A stretch of 64,000 nucleotides of DNA from contig JAJGOT010000002.1 in the NCBI GenBank assembly GCA_022457155.1, positions 2,352,501 through 2,416,500 on the forward strand, given 5' to 3'. Shown here one piece after another: positions 26,540-37,777 of the stretch. Made by a program: the position numbers and the translations under genes. How positions within the stretch are numbered: the stretch's first letter is position 1; every line of letters starts with the position of its first letter. Below the pieces are notes generated by a model, which saw only the letters and a list, made by a program, of their open reading frames with translations, did not search any database and was not told where the DNA came from. The DNA is from Cladopsammia gracilis (taxonomy: Eukaryota > Cnidaria > Anthozoa > Scleractinia > Dendrophylliidae).

Positions 26540-27560
26540 ATTTATTTACAACATAAGAAAAAGGAAAATGATGATGGAAAATGATGAAACAAAACATATC
26601 AAGTAAAAGGAACTTACATTATTGCCGGGTTTAGCGAGAGTTCCATTCGATAACAATTTCGTTTTCTTTCTTTTCGAACAACAGATTATCAAGTTGACCT
26701 TTCACGCACGAGTGATTGGAGAAGAATGATTAAAGGTTTCAAATTACATACAGTGTAGTAACGTTCGTGACAGATCACCTAGTGTGACCAGAAAAGCGAC
26801 TGTACATGTAAAACAAATAATAACAATACATTGAATTAATTCTCGTACCTTAGGGGCACTTACAACACCCTTAAAGCTTATTAAAGCACGACTACAAACA
26901 ATAGTGGTAATCAAAGCGGAGATAGAAAAACAAATATCAATAAGTACTACTTCACCCAAGTATTACTGTAATAAATGGAAACCTTTAATTGACAAGAAGT
27001 TTGTTTACTAACAATGTCGAACTAAATAGTAACATTATACTCAAAATTAGACTAGTATTTTACTACACTTTGTATTTTGTACATGACTGTAATGTAATGT
27101 GTTGTAGTATTGTAATTTAGATGCGAGTAATTCCCAATTAAAAAAATTAAAGCACAACTTCACTACTCGAAGAGTTGTTGTTCTTGTTCTTGTCCATTTT
27201 TTTGTGACAGTTTGAACAACCCTCACAACAATTTTGTGAGGTGTTTTGACATGTGATGAGTTTAAATTCATTTACAGTACAGAGCACAGTTTTACTGACT
27301 TCCCGGAGCAACCTTTCCTGCCAGCAATTATTTTTTTATATCCAGTATTTTCCTTATAAATTTACGGTGGTCTGTGGGTCTGCAAAGGTTGTGTTTGCCA
27401 AAGTAATTTTTTATGACCGATTATGTATTTCTTTTGGGTTCCACAGCTGCATAGAAAGTGCTCATCCGGTCACAATTGGGACATAACAGACACCGGAAAC
27501 TGCGCACAAAAAAACCTCTGGCACCCAGGGTGGTACCTAGGTAGTCAAGAAATTTTGTAA
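26540..27560. other. Non-coding DNA
   Basis: AT-rich sequence with no supported gene. A TG microsatellite with a G run begins just downstream, at about 27588..27615. Confidence 0.5.
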
Positions 27561-27575
27561 GAGGCCCAGGATTTC

Positions 27576-29910
27576 ATGGAACTGGATGTGTGTGTGTGTG
27601 TGTGTGTGTGGGGGGGAAGCAACATTGCAGATTTCAATCTCTGTGGTCCATCCCTTAATGTTTCCAATCATTGCAAGGCAGGTTACACAACGGACAGTGG
27701 GATAATAAAGCCCCATTTGCAATCATTACATGCATTTTCTAGCCACCCGAAAGCTGATATCAATTATTTAGTGAACAGTGATGATGTCCAAGTCAGAGGA
27801 GTATCACTGCCTGTGGATGGAACAGCTCTTAAACCTGGCTTAGAATTCGATAACAGACAGAAAAGAATTACTGGCTTAACTTTTAAAGTCAAATGGAATT
27901 ATGTCTGCGACCACCCTGTTCCTAATCCTGAAGAAATAAAAAAGGAGCTTATCACAAGTGCCAAAGTGACTTTGTGACGTCCGTCGACAACAGCTTGACG
28001 ATGCCAGTTGGTGTCCATTACCATCCGAAATCAGTATCTGGAGAGATGTTGTCGCAGATGCTTGGGATGGCAAAAACTGTGCAAGTCTGTGAGTGTTGCT
28101 TGACCAAGCAGTCTGCACAGAACCACATTGTTACACATGAAACTGCACAGTGTAACAGCAAATGCATCATGTCTTCAAATTAAAGCCGTCTGTCAAGATT
28201 GCCAAAGAAAGGGCCACATCTCTTACCTAATACCACTAAGATGCTGTGAATCCTGCCTAAAGTAGTCTGTTCAATGCCCAAAGTTGTAGTCCTGGCTGTT
28301 ACAGACTGCGAGGAATGCAATAAGCAGGCCCTTTTAGAAATCCAAAAGATATCGGAAAACAACACTATGCCACACAAACTTCTTTTCGTGACACCTCTTC
28401 CTGATGTTGTTGACATAGGTGAAAGTATCAAATTAGCTGGGCGAACTGGTTCATAGATCTGAATGGACAAATGTCTTATCTGGTATTAATTAGCACATTG
28501 AGACTCAACAGATTCTGATGTTCGCAAATCATTAACAAAATCCTGACCTTAGAATGCATCTGAAATAAAGACAGGATGGCAGTCAGGCCAATAGTGCGAC
28601 TGATGAGACCTGAGGTGGTAGGGGTGTTAAACAAGGTGTCACTTGTGGTACATACGCTTGGTGCCGGAGAAGTTTAGATTTTTGGACCTTGAATCAACCA
28701 GGTGTTTGTTGCCATCCTGTTGCCATCTCCCCTAGACCTCTTGGTAGTGTTTTGGCCCTTGATTACGATTTTGACTCCTCTTGTTCTCGACTGTCAAGAT
28801 TAGATTTCACCAGCCAGCCGATGTAATAGAGCTACACAATGGGTTGAAGGATTTAAGAGATTTGTTTCAGTGGAGGCGTAGCCTATATGGCAAAGCGTGG
28901 TAACACGTGCATAAGATTTCAAGACCTTGAGGGGAAGGTTAGACTTAACCCGAACTCTCTACATTCACGTCGTGATTTGGAGAGAACAATGAGTAACTAT
29001 AACCTTTCACTTGATGGAACCCTTCCAATTTTACGTAAGCACCTCTCTGAACATTAGGACAGCTAAAAGCCTGGGTAGCAAAAAATTGTGTTACAAACTG
29101 ATGTACCACTTTCAAAACCTGCAACTTTATGTATGGCCAGTGATGACTTACTATTGTGAGCTGACGATGGTCACCGAGCTATCCATCAGATTCAGTTGGA
29201 GAGAGATGGAGTCACTATCAAAGGCTAGTTAAGGAAACTAACAAGTTATCCAGAGGGTGTTCATAGCCTGGCATCGATGGCAATCTTTGGTGCTTCAGAT
29301 GTTTACTTCGCAGCAGCAAAGAGATCCCAGAGTAACGGTGGCCCCAACTGTTTTGGCATGGAAACCAGTGAGATTAAAACTGTTCTTGAAAATATGACCG
29401 ACAGTTGCAAGGAGATGCAAGATGAAAGTGGCAAAATTTAACGACACACTAGTCTTCACAGGCATCGAGGCTCGTCAGGTAAAGTGTTACAATCAATCGA
29501 CCAAGAAAGTTGATACTCTTGCAGGAGATGGTCGTGAAGGAGGGCAGGATGGCACAGAAAAAAGTTGCAGTTTCATTCAAGTACATGACATTTGTAGTGT
29601 TTCAGATACGCTTTTCACAACGGATGCGGCAGGAAAAATCAAGCTGATGACTGGTTTGTCAGGAACAAGGAACTTTCTAAATCACTTAGGCATTCTATGA
29701 CAGCTTTGGCATAACTTGCAAAGGTTGTACTTCTAAGCCAGTGATGCCAGAGCAGGTCAGTTAGAATGTGAAGAAGGTACATGGGTACATCAAATCTACT
29801 GTGAGGAACGTCAAAGAAACCAACCACCTCAAGGAAGATTCAGCAACGAATGGCCCTCAAGGAACTGTCTCAAGACACAAATTTCTGTTGAGCTTCTAAT
29901 GGTGTGGACA
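27576..29910 (+). pseudogene. Decayed multicopy gene with an NHL-like propeller region
   Basis: Consecutive open segments in changing frames appear to belong to one protein. First comes a domain at 27620..27975 (CGPSLNVSNHCKAGYTTDSG). A Cys-rich finger-like part follows (VCECCLTKQSAQNH), then PKVVVLAVTDCEECNKQALL with PLPDVVDIGESIKLAGR. The NHL-like region comes last (ARQVKCYNQSTKKVDTLAGD, then GREGGQDGTEKSC and LMTGLSG, 29422..29700). NHL repeats form beta-propellers that bind RNA or protein. Multiple frameshifts and stops show decay. I believe similar proteins are numerous in coral genomes, but this is memory and not a search. Confidence 0.5.
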
Positions 29911-30659
29911 GCCTTATTGGAAACATCACAACTATGCTCAGCAGTCACACCTCGCACATATAAAAGAAAGAGTGAACAAAGGAATAATGCTATTCTCTTG
30001 AAGCAGCCAAGCCACTATTCAGCATGGTTGAACCTCAAATACCAGCAAATGCTGTCCCTCCCAGCGTATTTCCATCAGCTCCACCTCTAGACTACGCTGT
30101 TTTCCACCCTGAACCAGCCGCACATGGCGTAGCTCAAGGCGCAGCTCTGGTTGATGGAGTCTCTCTTGCGGTTTGTCAGCTTTATTTATATCTGTTTCCC
30201 TTCTCTCCTGTTTCGTCCTCGTTACTTGTATTCAATATATTGTTAAACCGGGCTGCCTTTTTATCCTTATGTTTATAAACTGATATGGCTACTTAAGTTA
30301 TCTAATGCTTCAGAGCGCACGATATGAGAGGTACTGGAGAAAGAGAATGGAAAACATGAAGGGTACCATAATTTCGAGGTCTTACCACTGCCTTTTAAAA
30401 TATCGCAGCCTTTCAAACCAGGGAACCATATAACGTTGGATTTTGTAGTCTCTCAAAGTTGAGCACTGAACAGCATGGGTAATCCATGCAAAGAAAACGT
30501 CCCTTGAAGCTGTTTTTGTTGACCATTTCTCCATCATCGATCCGCCGTATCGGTTTTCCAAACTGTTCCCAGTTCTTTACGTTCCTTTCCTGAATGAACA
30601 ATGACAAAAATTGCAACACCTGAATCTCTTATACGACCCTAACCGAACCATTCTTGGAA

Positions 30660-30720
30660 ACTTGAATGAATGAATGAATGAATGAATGATAGAGTTGTAG
30701 AAAACACTGAATGAATGGGT
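30660..30720. repeat. GAAT tetranucleotide microsatellite
   Basis: Five to six near-exact copies of GAAT lie around 30665..30690 upstream of the open frame at 30715. Simple-sequence slippage is the likely origin. Confidence 0.8.
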
Positions 30721-31054
30721 AGCGTCCTAGTGAAAATCAACCAGTTAACTACAAACATGTCGATTTCTCAAACAGCTAAAAACAACGAAAATATTGTACC
30801 GGAGTGGGCTATCTTAAATGGGAATAACATCCACGTTATTCCACCCGAACTAAAATCGCCCGACAACATTATCAGCGTACAAACAACAGGTGATGGATTA
30901 TGGCAGTGGAGGAAAATTAATTCAAAATATTTGGCATTTGATGCTTTGAATGAAAGTCTCCAACTCTTAGGTTATCGAATCACACAAGCAGGAAGGGGGA
31001 AGATTTTACGGTGTGTCTACATAGCAATTCAGTTGTTGAAAACGAGACTAAGTT

Positions 31055-31291
31055 CCGCAGGCAAAAGATATTATTGAGGACCTCCAGCGAAGAAGGGAGG
31101 AAATGCAACAAGAAATAAATGAACTAAAGCAACAATTGGAAGACCAGTCACAAAAGGTGTATTTGGTTTTAGTGGAGCAAATTCAGCCGAGAAGGCGCCT
31201 GGCTATCATTGATGGGCTTGGAAAGAAAGGCAAAAAAATCCAAGAGGTAAACGAGAGACAGGCTCGAAGAAAGCTTGCTGGGATGAGGTAA
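31055..31291 (+). CDS. Candidate host exon, coiled coil
   Basis: The open segment follows a plausible acceptor (TTCCGCAG) and reads DIIEDLQRRREEMQQEINEL, a strong coiled coil. It ends KGKKIQEVNERQARRKLAGM and meets a donor-like GTAATT. The upstream frame 30715..31020 (PEWAILNGNNIHVIPPELKS) could be an earlier exon or a separate remnant. The similarity of the ends to 22669..22893 suggests one exon family. Confidence 0.4.
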   Translation, partial: PQAKDIIEDLQRRREEMQQEINELKQQLEDQSQKVYLVLVEQIQPRRRLAIIDGLGKKGKKIQEVNERQARRKLAGMR

Positions 31292-31299
31292 TTTATTTT

Positions 31300-33700
31300 A
31301 CCATATTCATTTTTCATTTTCCAAGTCGGCTGAATGACAACATCATACATACGAATCTACAAATAGATGTATATTATTGGTCAAGAGAACGTAATGTCCA
31401 AATATCTGAAATTATTTCTTGTTTACCATATTGGTTAGCCTTTTCAGCTTGATGAATGGGTGGATGGATGGATGCATGAATGGATGGTGGATGGAAAATG
31501 GGATTTGAAGCATTGGGCTGGGAATTAGCCACTGGAAAAAACTGCTACTGGGATAAGATTTTGGCAAATACTAGAAAAATGTAAAATGGGATTTAAATCC
31601 TTTTCCTGGACCCTATATGAAGGATGCAAGCCCTTTTGTACAAAACCATTAATTTTAGTACTAATAAAATGTAATCAAATTCTCACAAATTTAAGACAAA
31701 ATGAGAAGCAGTACTATGGTTCACTGAGACATATGGGCTGATCCCAGAGTACCTGACACTGAATGATGAACTTACAACAACAATGGTTGACTGCGATTTT
31801 TTTCCTTTTTAGATCCAACAATTCTTCCTCGTAACTTATGCGCGCATGGTTTTGCTCGCTGTTGTTGACCGTTATTGCTGTTTTCAAGTATTAAAAATAT
31901 AGAGGGCTGCATCACGGTGTTCCTTTGTTTGGTTATCTTATGATTTCTATGTTACTAAATAACATTCGATTTCTTTATGATTTTGTTTAGTTTTATTATA
32001 GATCGTGTATGGCCCGGTTCAAACGTCGAACTTCACATGTGCCGAAACTTGCTGCTTTTGGGAAATATTCAATGATGTATGTAAATGTAAACAAAAAGTA
32101 ACGCAAATGTCACGCTGTTTCTTCCTTGTCACAGCAAAATGTTCGCGAGTTCCTTGCATTCTCAAGTGGTGGTGAAGAAAAACATTTAGCATGGTGTGAA
32201 TCGACATCTATACTGCTTCTTTCAATTCAGCTTTTAACGAACATGTCAAACGTACTCTTAATCTCTGATTATTACTAGTATTAATGGCTGAAAGAACACA
32301 TGAAATGCGAGACAAAAAGGACGCTAAAATGAGGTTAAAATCAACGGTGCGCAACAGTATGGGATTGCGCGAGTGACGGAGTTGACGTTAGTCCATTGGA
32401 CTGTGCGTGTGAAAGGTTTTCAAAGTCAGTCTATACTAAAATCTTCGTTGCATAGGGCTAAATGTACCAAATCTGGAGCAGTTAGAAGGATGGTCTTGGA
32501 GATTCGAAGATAGTATTTTTGTTGGGCGTATATGTGTGTTGCAAGACAGGCGGATTTCTTCCCGTTCTTTCACAGCTTATTGTGAAAAATAGTCGCGCGG
32601 GATATCGAAGAATTATAGATATTGTTCTAAGATTTGCTATCAAAGTTTTAATAAACAGTTTTTGTAAGTTTAATGAATGAAATCAATGGTTTTGAAGGTG
32701 AAATTTCATGGTATCTCATTATATAATTTAATAATCTTGGTTCAAACAGGTCACTGCTGCCTATTTCACAACTGCCAGGATTCGCGGTTTCATGTGGTTC
32801 GTAAGGGCCACTTGTGATAGGAGTGTTTGCTACATAAGACATTGTAAGAACGCGTTTCGATTTTTCAACAATTTCATGTAAAATTGTATCGCTTGAAATC
32901 CCTTTTGTTGCTATAAATATATATATATATATGCAAGTAGACCTCTAGCTCTGAGGTCGTTGGTGCGCATAGAAATTCGTAGCGAAGAGCACATATAGAA
33001 CAGCGTACAACATTCCGCGATCACCGAAAACAATTCGTGATCGCGGCACATTGTTTCCATGTAAGTATAATTACTTGGTAACTGCGGTAAGGCAAATTGG
33101 TAGTTGCAGTAGGATATACTTGCGGTTGTTGTAGAGTCGAATGGCTAGCCTGCAGAACAGGCTTTATTTTTTTATGCGTTTCAGACGAGCGCTAAGCGGG
33201 TGGCCACCGCAAAGCGGAAGGGGATCTGAGGAAAGTGGTTTTAATGATAAGATTTGACAGTGATTTGCGTTTAAAAACACAGGTGCTGTAGTGATATGAT
33301 GGCTGATAATATGCGGTGAATTTGGCTTTCCACTGTTCGTCGTTTTGTGTGAATAAAATTGTTAGTTTTTAGATCGGTAGATGATTTTTGTCGCAATGGT
33401 AAGTCTTCAATTGTCTTTAAAGTCTATATAATATTGGTTAGTTGGATACTTAAGGATTAGAAAACAGGTGTCGTGTGCGTCGTGCCTTCCACGAGCCATT
33501 GTAGTCCAAGTGTATCTGCTGCCTACTGTGTAGGGAGGAGGGGGGGAAGTGTAGTGGGTGAAGTAACAAAGATCTGATTTTTAGAACAGAATGGCCTGTT
33601 ACAGAGATGTTCGTTTAGACTACGAGCAGTTTGTTTTCTTTCAGTGGTAAACTACATAGAGTGTAAAAGTGGCAATTTATTTGATTTAATTTTGTGGTCA
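31300..33700. other. Non-coding DNA with simple repeats
   Basis: No gene was recognised. It contains an (ATGG)n-like tract at about 31450..31490, a (TA)n run at about 32915..32935, and a stretch near 33150..33230 (GCCTGCAGAACAGGC and following) that looks like part of an interspersed repeat. Confidence 0.5.
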
Positions 33701-33729
33701 TGTTATTGGAGGGGGAGATGGGGGGGCTC

Positions 33730-34135
33730 TGAATCACCGCAACACCGCCAAAATAAATTACGGAACACCGCATCACCGCATCACCGCAAGAAAAGTCGAC
33801 GAAACACCGTCACCGCAATATATCTTTTTCTCAAGTTACCATGAAAAAGGCTTACGATTGGCGACCAGCAGAGTATTTAAGATTAACTAGACAGTATTGT
33901 ACTGTTTTTTCTTACAAATTTAACATAATGGTACGTACTTTTCAAAAATAAGTATGGAGTAAATAACATATAGAGGTTAAATTTAGAGTCAAATAGGAAA
34001 CGGCGACACCGCAGATAATTTTGTTGCACCGAACACCGCAGACTGTAAAGTGTAAACATCGCACACCGTAGGGTTTGAGATCACCGCAACACCGCAAGCT
34101 GGGATTTTATTCACCGCAACACCGCATAAAAAAAT
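33730..34135. repeat. Degenerate CACCGCA-type repeat cluster
   Basis: The word CACCGCA, often as AACACCGCAACACCGC or ATCACCGC, recurs many times in two clumps (about 33735..33830 and 34003..34130) with AT-rich spacers. It is GC-rich against an AT-rich background. It looks like an eroding satellite. Confidence 0.75.
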
Positions 34136-34394
34136 GAGCAACACGGTAACAGCACAAATCTCCAATGTCCCCCTCTTATTGATTTAAAAGAAAAAAAGAA
34201 GAAAATAGCGTGCAGATAGGCTTCTAGTCAGACCCTGGCGGCGTTGTTTAAGCGGCGTTGTTTAAGTGACGTTATTAAGAGCAGTAACGATATTGTTTGC
34301 ATAAAGAAAAACCGGCAGTTCTGTAAGATTTATTTAGCACTTGGAAATTGTAACGATATTCTATGGTGATTTGATAAATAATAAATCGGGTATT

Positions 34395-35720
34395 TGTGTT
34401 TAAATGAAGATGAATTGGTATTTAAAGAGATTACTGGTCGTTCCGTGTGTGTTTATTGATTTAAAATAGTTACATCTTATCAGTTTTTAGGCGGTCTGTC
34501 TTTATTCAAGAGGTGTTAATTCGATTTCTAGAGTTGTTACTTTAGAGAGTAATATTTGGAAAATGCGTTTAGTATTCTGTATTGTGTAAGATGTGTCGAG
34601 TATAGAAAAATTGTATTTTGATTTCATAAGTTTTTGGCGAGTTTAATACAGTGGCTCTTTTGTGGTTAGTAATCCGAGATGAGAAGTGTTTATGACGTGC
34701 TAATTAGAGTTAAAAGGATGTAATGCATGTTTGGGGTTTTACACTTTGATGACTTGTCAACGATTTTCTGTCAAAAATGTTCGGCAAACTGATGTCGGTT
34801 GTGGTCGCTTTGCGTGGTTTTGTACGACTCTATATAGAAGTACTCGATTTTATATCATGTCTTGTTGTTTTTTAGTTCATTGGAATATTAGAGTTAATTA
34901 TACACAATTTATGAGAACAAAGTATGACAACAATGACATACAATTTGCGTGTTTAAGGGTGGCAAAAAAATGTTGGTTTTTTAGTATTGTTTGACGTGAC
35001 AACAAGCGGGTAGTTGTGTTGGATATATTGAGGAGTTTGAAAATTGAAAAGATATTGTGTGGTAGTTTGAATAATAACAAATTGCGCATGTTTGTTTAAA
35101 TGAAGATCAATTGCGATTTAAGTAGATTTCTTGTCGGAAGTATCGTTTAAATTGCTTAGTTTAAAATTCTTTCCGCTTTTTTAATATTTCGTGTTGTTGT
35201 AGATTGGTGGGTAAGTGTATTTCCGGTATGATGTCGTTCGTAAGTATTGAAGACGTATTTTGTACTTAGGGTAACGACATCGTTTGTATTTGAGAAATCT
35301 GTGAAGTAGAGTTTTTGTGGAATTGTTCAATTTATTTTCGTCTTATAAATGTATTTTAATTTTGTTTTAAATTTCCGTGCGTGTTTAGTGATTTAAAATA
35401 AGTAAATGTTATCAGTTTTTCGGCAGATCTATTTTTGTTCGAGAGGTGTTAATGGATTTTTCTTATGGTAGAATGGTGAATGAATTTTTTGATCTCTAAA
35501 GTTGTTGCTGTAGTCAAAACGCGTTTACGATTCTGTATTGTGTAAGATGTTTTTGACTATAGAAAAGCTGTACTTTGCTTTTTTAACGTTTTGAGGAGTT
35601 TAATACAGTGGCTGTTTTGCGGTTAGTGATGTGAGATGAGTAGAGTTAATGACGTGCTAATTAGACTTAAAAGGTATGTCTTGAATTTTTTTCCTTTTAA
35701 TTTTTGATGACTTGTCAAAG
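34395..35720. repeat. Diverged tandem duplication, units of about 0.7-1 kb
   Basis: 34395..34740 and 35095..35690 share the same succession of segments. Examples are GTTTAAATGAAGAT, GTTTAKTGATTTAAAATA, TTCTGTATTGTGTAAGATGT, GTTTAATACAGTGGCT and GACGTGCTAATTAGA, with indels between them. No coding potential was seen. Confidence 0.65.
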
Positions 35721-36016
35721 AATTGAAATAAGTTGATAACAGTTTCGATAAACTGAAATATTTAAGTGTGCAGGCTGGTGTTTAATGACCTCCAAAATGA
35801 AATTAATGATGAGGTTTTGTTTAAGTTTAGATTTGTAAGTGAAAAGAGGGATTATTTTTTTGGGAAATATGAAAAAGTATATCAACTTTTAATAACACAT
35901 AGGGTGTCGTTGTGCACAGAGTATTTAAGAATTGTTTACCATTGTATTGTCTGTACTTTTGATTGACGGATGTTTGTCCGAAGTTTGATTAGAGATCTGT
36001 ACTGTTCTGTGCATTT

Positions 36017-36406
36017 GTGAGGGGCTTGGCTAGAAGCATGTACTATCTTGTTGATTCGCGAGTGAACTTGGAAAGACATTTATATATTTCTCATCATTTA
36101 GGGGTGCATACTACTAGCTATAAAAATAGCTGTATTAAGTTTTGCAAATCGTCATTTAGTCCTACTATTACCTTTGATGGGATCTGGACGGAACTACGAA
36201 AACTAATAGATAAACCTGTTCGCAAATGTTTGTCAGAAGGCCGTCGAATGGGTTGGTGTAATGTCGAATGGAGGGAGGTAGGGAGACAGTATTTTACTAT
36301 TAACGGGGAGGTGAAATATTATAATTTAGATAAATTTAGATTTGGTTTTAAAATATTAGACAATAATAATAATGTAGAGATAATTTCGTGCTATCCTGTA
36401 TCGTAA
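36017..36406 (+). CDS. Unrecognised 129-residue open frame
   Basis: The frame has ordinary amino-acid composition with Trp and Cys residues (GIWTELRKLIDKPVRKCLSE; MGWCNVEWREVGRQYF) and follows the duplicated AT-rich region. A frame of this length in AT-rich DNA is mildly suggestive of a gene or gene remnant. I know of no family match. Confidence 0.25.
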   Translation: MRGLARSMYYLVDSRVNLERHLYISHHLGVHTTSYKNSCIKFCKSSFSPTITFDGIWTELRKLIDKPVRKCLSEGRRMGWCNVEWREVGRQYFTINGEVKYYNLDKFRFGFKILDNNNNVEIISCYPVS

Positions 36407-36423
36407 TGTAAAGGTTTTTTGTT

Positions 36424-36859
36424 CAAATGATTGAAACTGATAGGTAACGTGAGATATCGAAATTTTAGAAGGACTAATACCTTTGCGGTAACATAATGTG
36501 AGATATGACAAGTTCATGACAAGTTCTGACCACAATCAAACCGTAATAGCAATGAATAGAAAAAAACGCAAAGTTCATGCTATTTTGCTCTGACATACCG
36601 CTCATATTAAAACACAAATTTTCCTGTCCCATTTAACTTTCTTATAACGTCTCCATTAGTAAAATACACCGTGAAATTCTCAAACTACGTTTCCCAAGAA
36701 AACGCATTTGACCTATTTTTACCCTTTTAAAGTAGCTATAATGGCTTTACGACAAATGATTGAAACTGATAGGTAACGTGAGATATCGAAATTTAAGAAG
36801 GACTAATACCTTTGCGGTAACGTAATGTGAGATATGACAAATTTATGACAAGTTCTGAC
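36424..36859. repeat. Pair of 107-bp direct repeats (36424..36530 and 36753..36859)
   Basis: Both copies start CAAATGATTGAAACTGATAG and end AGTTCTGAC, with a few substitutions. The spacer is 222 bp and non-coding. This could be the two ends of a short element or a local duplication. Confidence 0.85.
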
Positions 36860-36889
36860 ATCCCAATACCCTAGGGAAATTAACAATAG

Positions 36890-37730
36890 GTCCGGGGGTG
36901 CTCCCCAAACATTTTAGTGGCAGTATGTGACGCCCTTCTTGAAATCCTAACCGGTTTAACCAACCATATCCTCAATGCCCTAATATAGCTTCTATAAAGA
37001 AGGAACAAGAAACCCCCCCGGACAAAAGTCCACAAAATTTTGTTAACAACTTTTGTCCCTTTTTCGTACTCAACTCCGAAATCTCGCTTAATGCGCATGC
37101 ACATTAACGAGATAAAAAAACAAGGGGACACCTCTCTACAATAACTCTGAATTTTACTTTCAGGCACAATAAGGGACATAATAAAAGCAAAGGCTGATAC
37201 ATACATGTCATTTAAGTGTTTCAGACTCATTGTTAGGGTCCATTGCGATCCGGCCAAATCCAGTTTATTTTTTAAAAGTTTGATCTCCTAATTTTCATCT
37301 CTTCATCGATACTTATCGTGTAGATGATCGCTGTTGACTTTGCTATGAGAATATTCATTGCTACCTTGTTGTAATAGCTCCAGTTTATGCCAGTAAGAGT
37401 GAGACAAATAAGTTATAAAACCACGGGAGAACCATAAACACCATCGAAAACTGTCAACGTAATGTTTGGAAAACATTCGTCGCCATTTTGAAGTTCAATT
37501 TTTGAGCCTGCGTTCTTGTGGTCAGTATGGACAACAGACTACCGAATTACCAGATTGACTGACCACGGACTACACATAACATATCGGATAATTTGTTCTA
37601 AAACGCATGCACAATATAAAATTTGGACTGGTTAATTTTTAAAATTCTCTGTTTATAGTCAAAACTGAAGGGCAGAAAACTTTGAAGGATAGTCTGTCTC
37701 CAAAAAATTCGAATTTCTAGATAATTTACT
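36890..37730. other. Non-coding DNA
   Basis: No supported gene. The minus-strand frame 36880..37257 has no recognisable motif. Confidence 0.4.
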
Positions 37731-37777
37731 GTCTTTGGTGGTATAGAAATCTGTAGTTAAACCGCTGTTCCACCCGT

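Noticed and set aside
27588..27615. Possible leader of a coding region with Val/Cys repeats
   Set aside because: It is a TG microsatellite read in frame, so the 5' end of the 27576 frame is not coding.
33000..33230. Possible tRNA or SINE head
   Set aside because: No cloverleaf with A and B boxes could be drawn from the sequence. The GCCTGCAGAACAGGC segment is palindromic but not tRNA-like.
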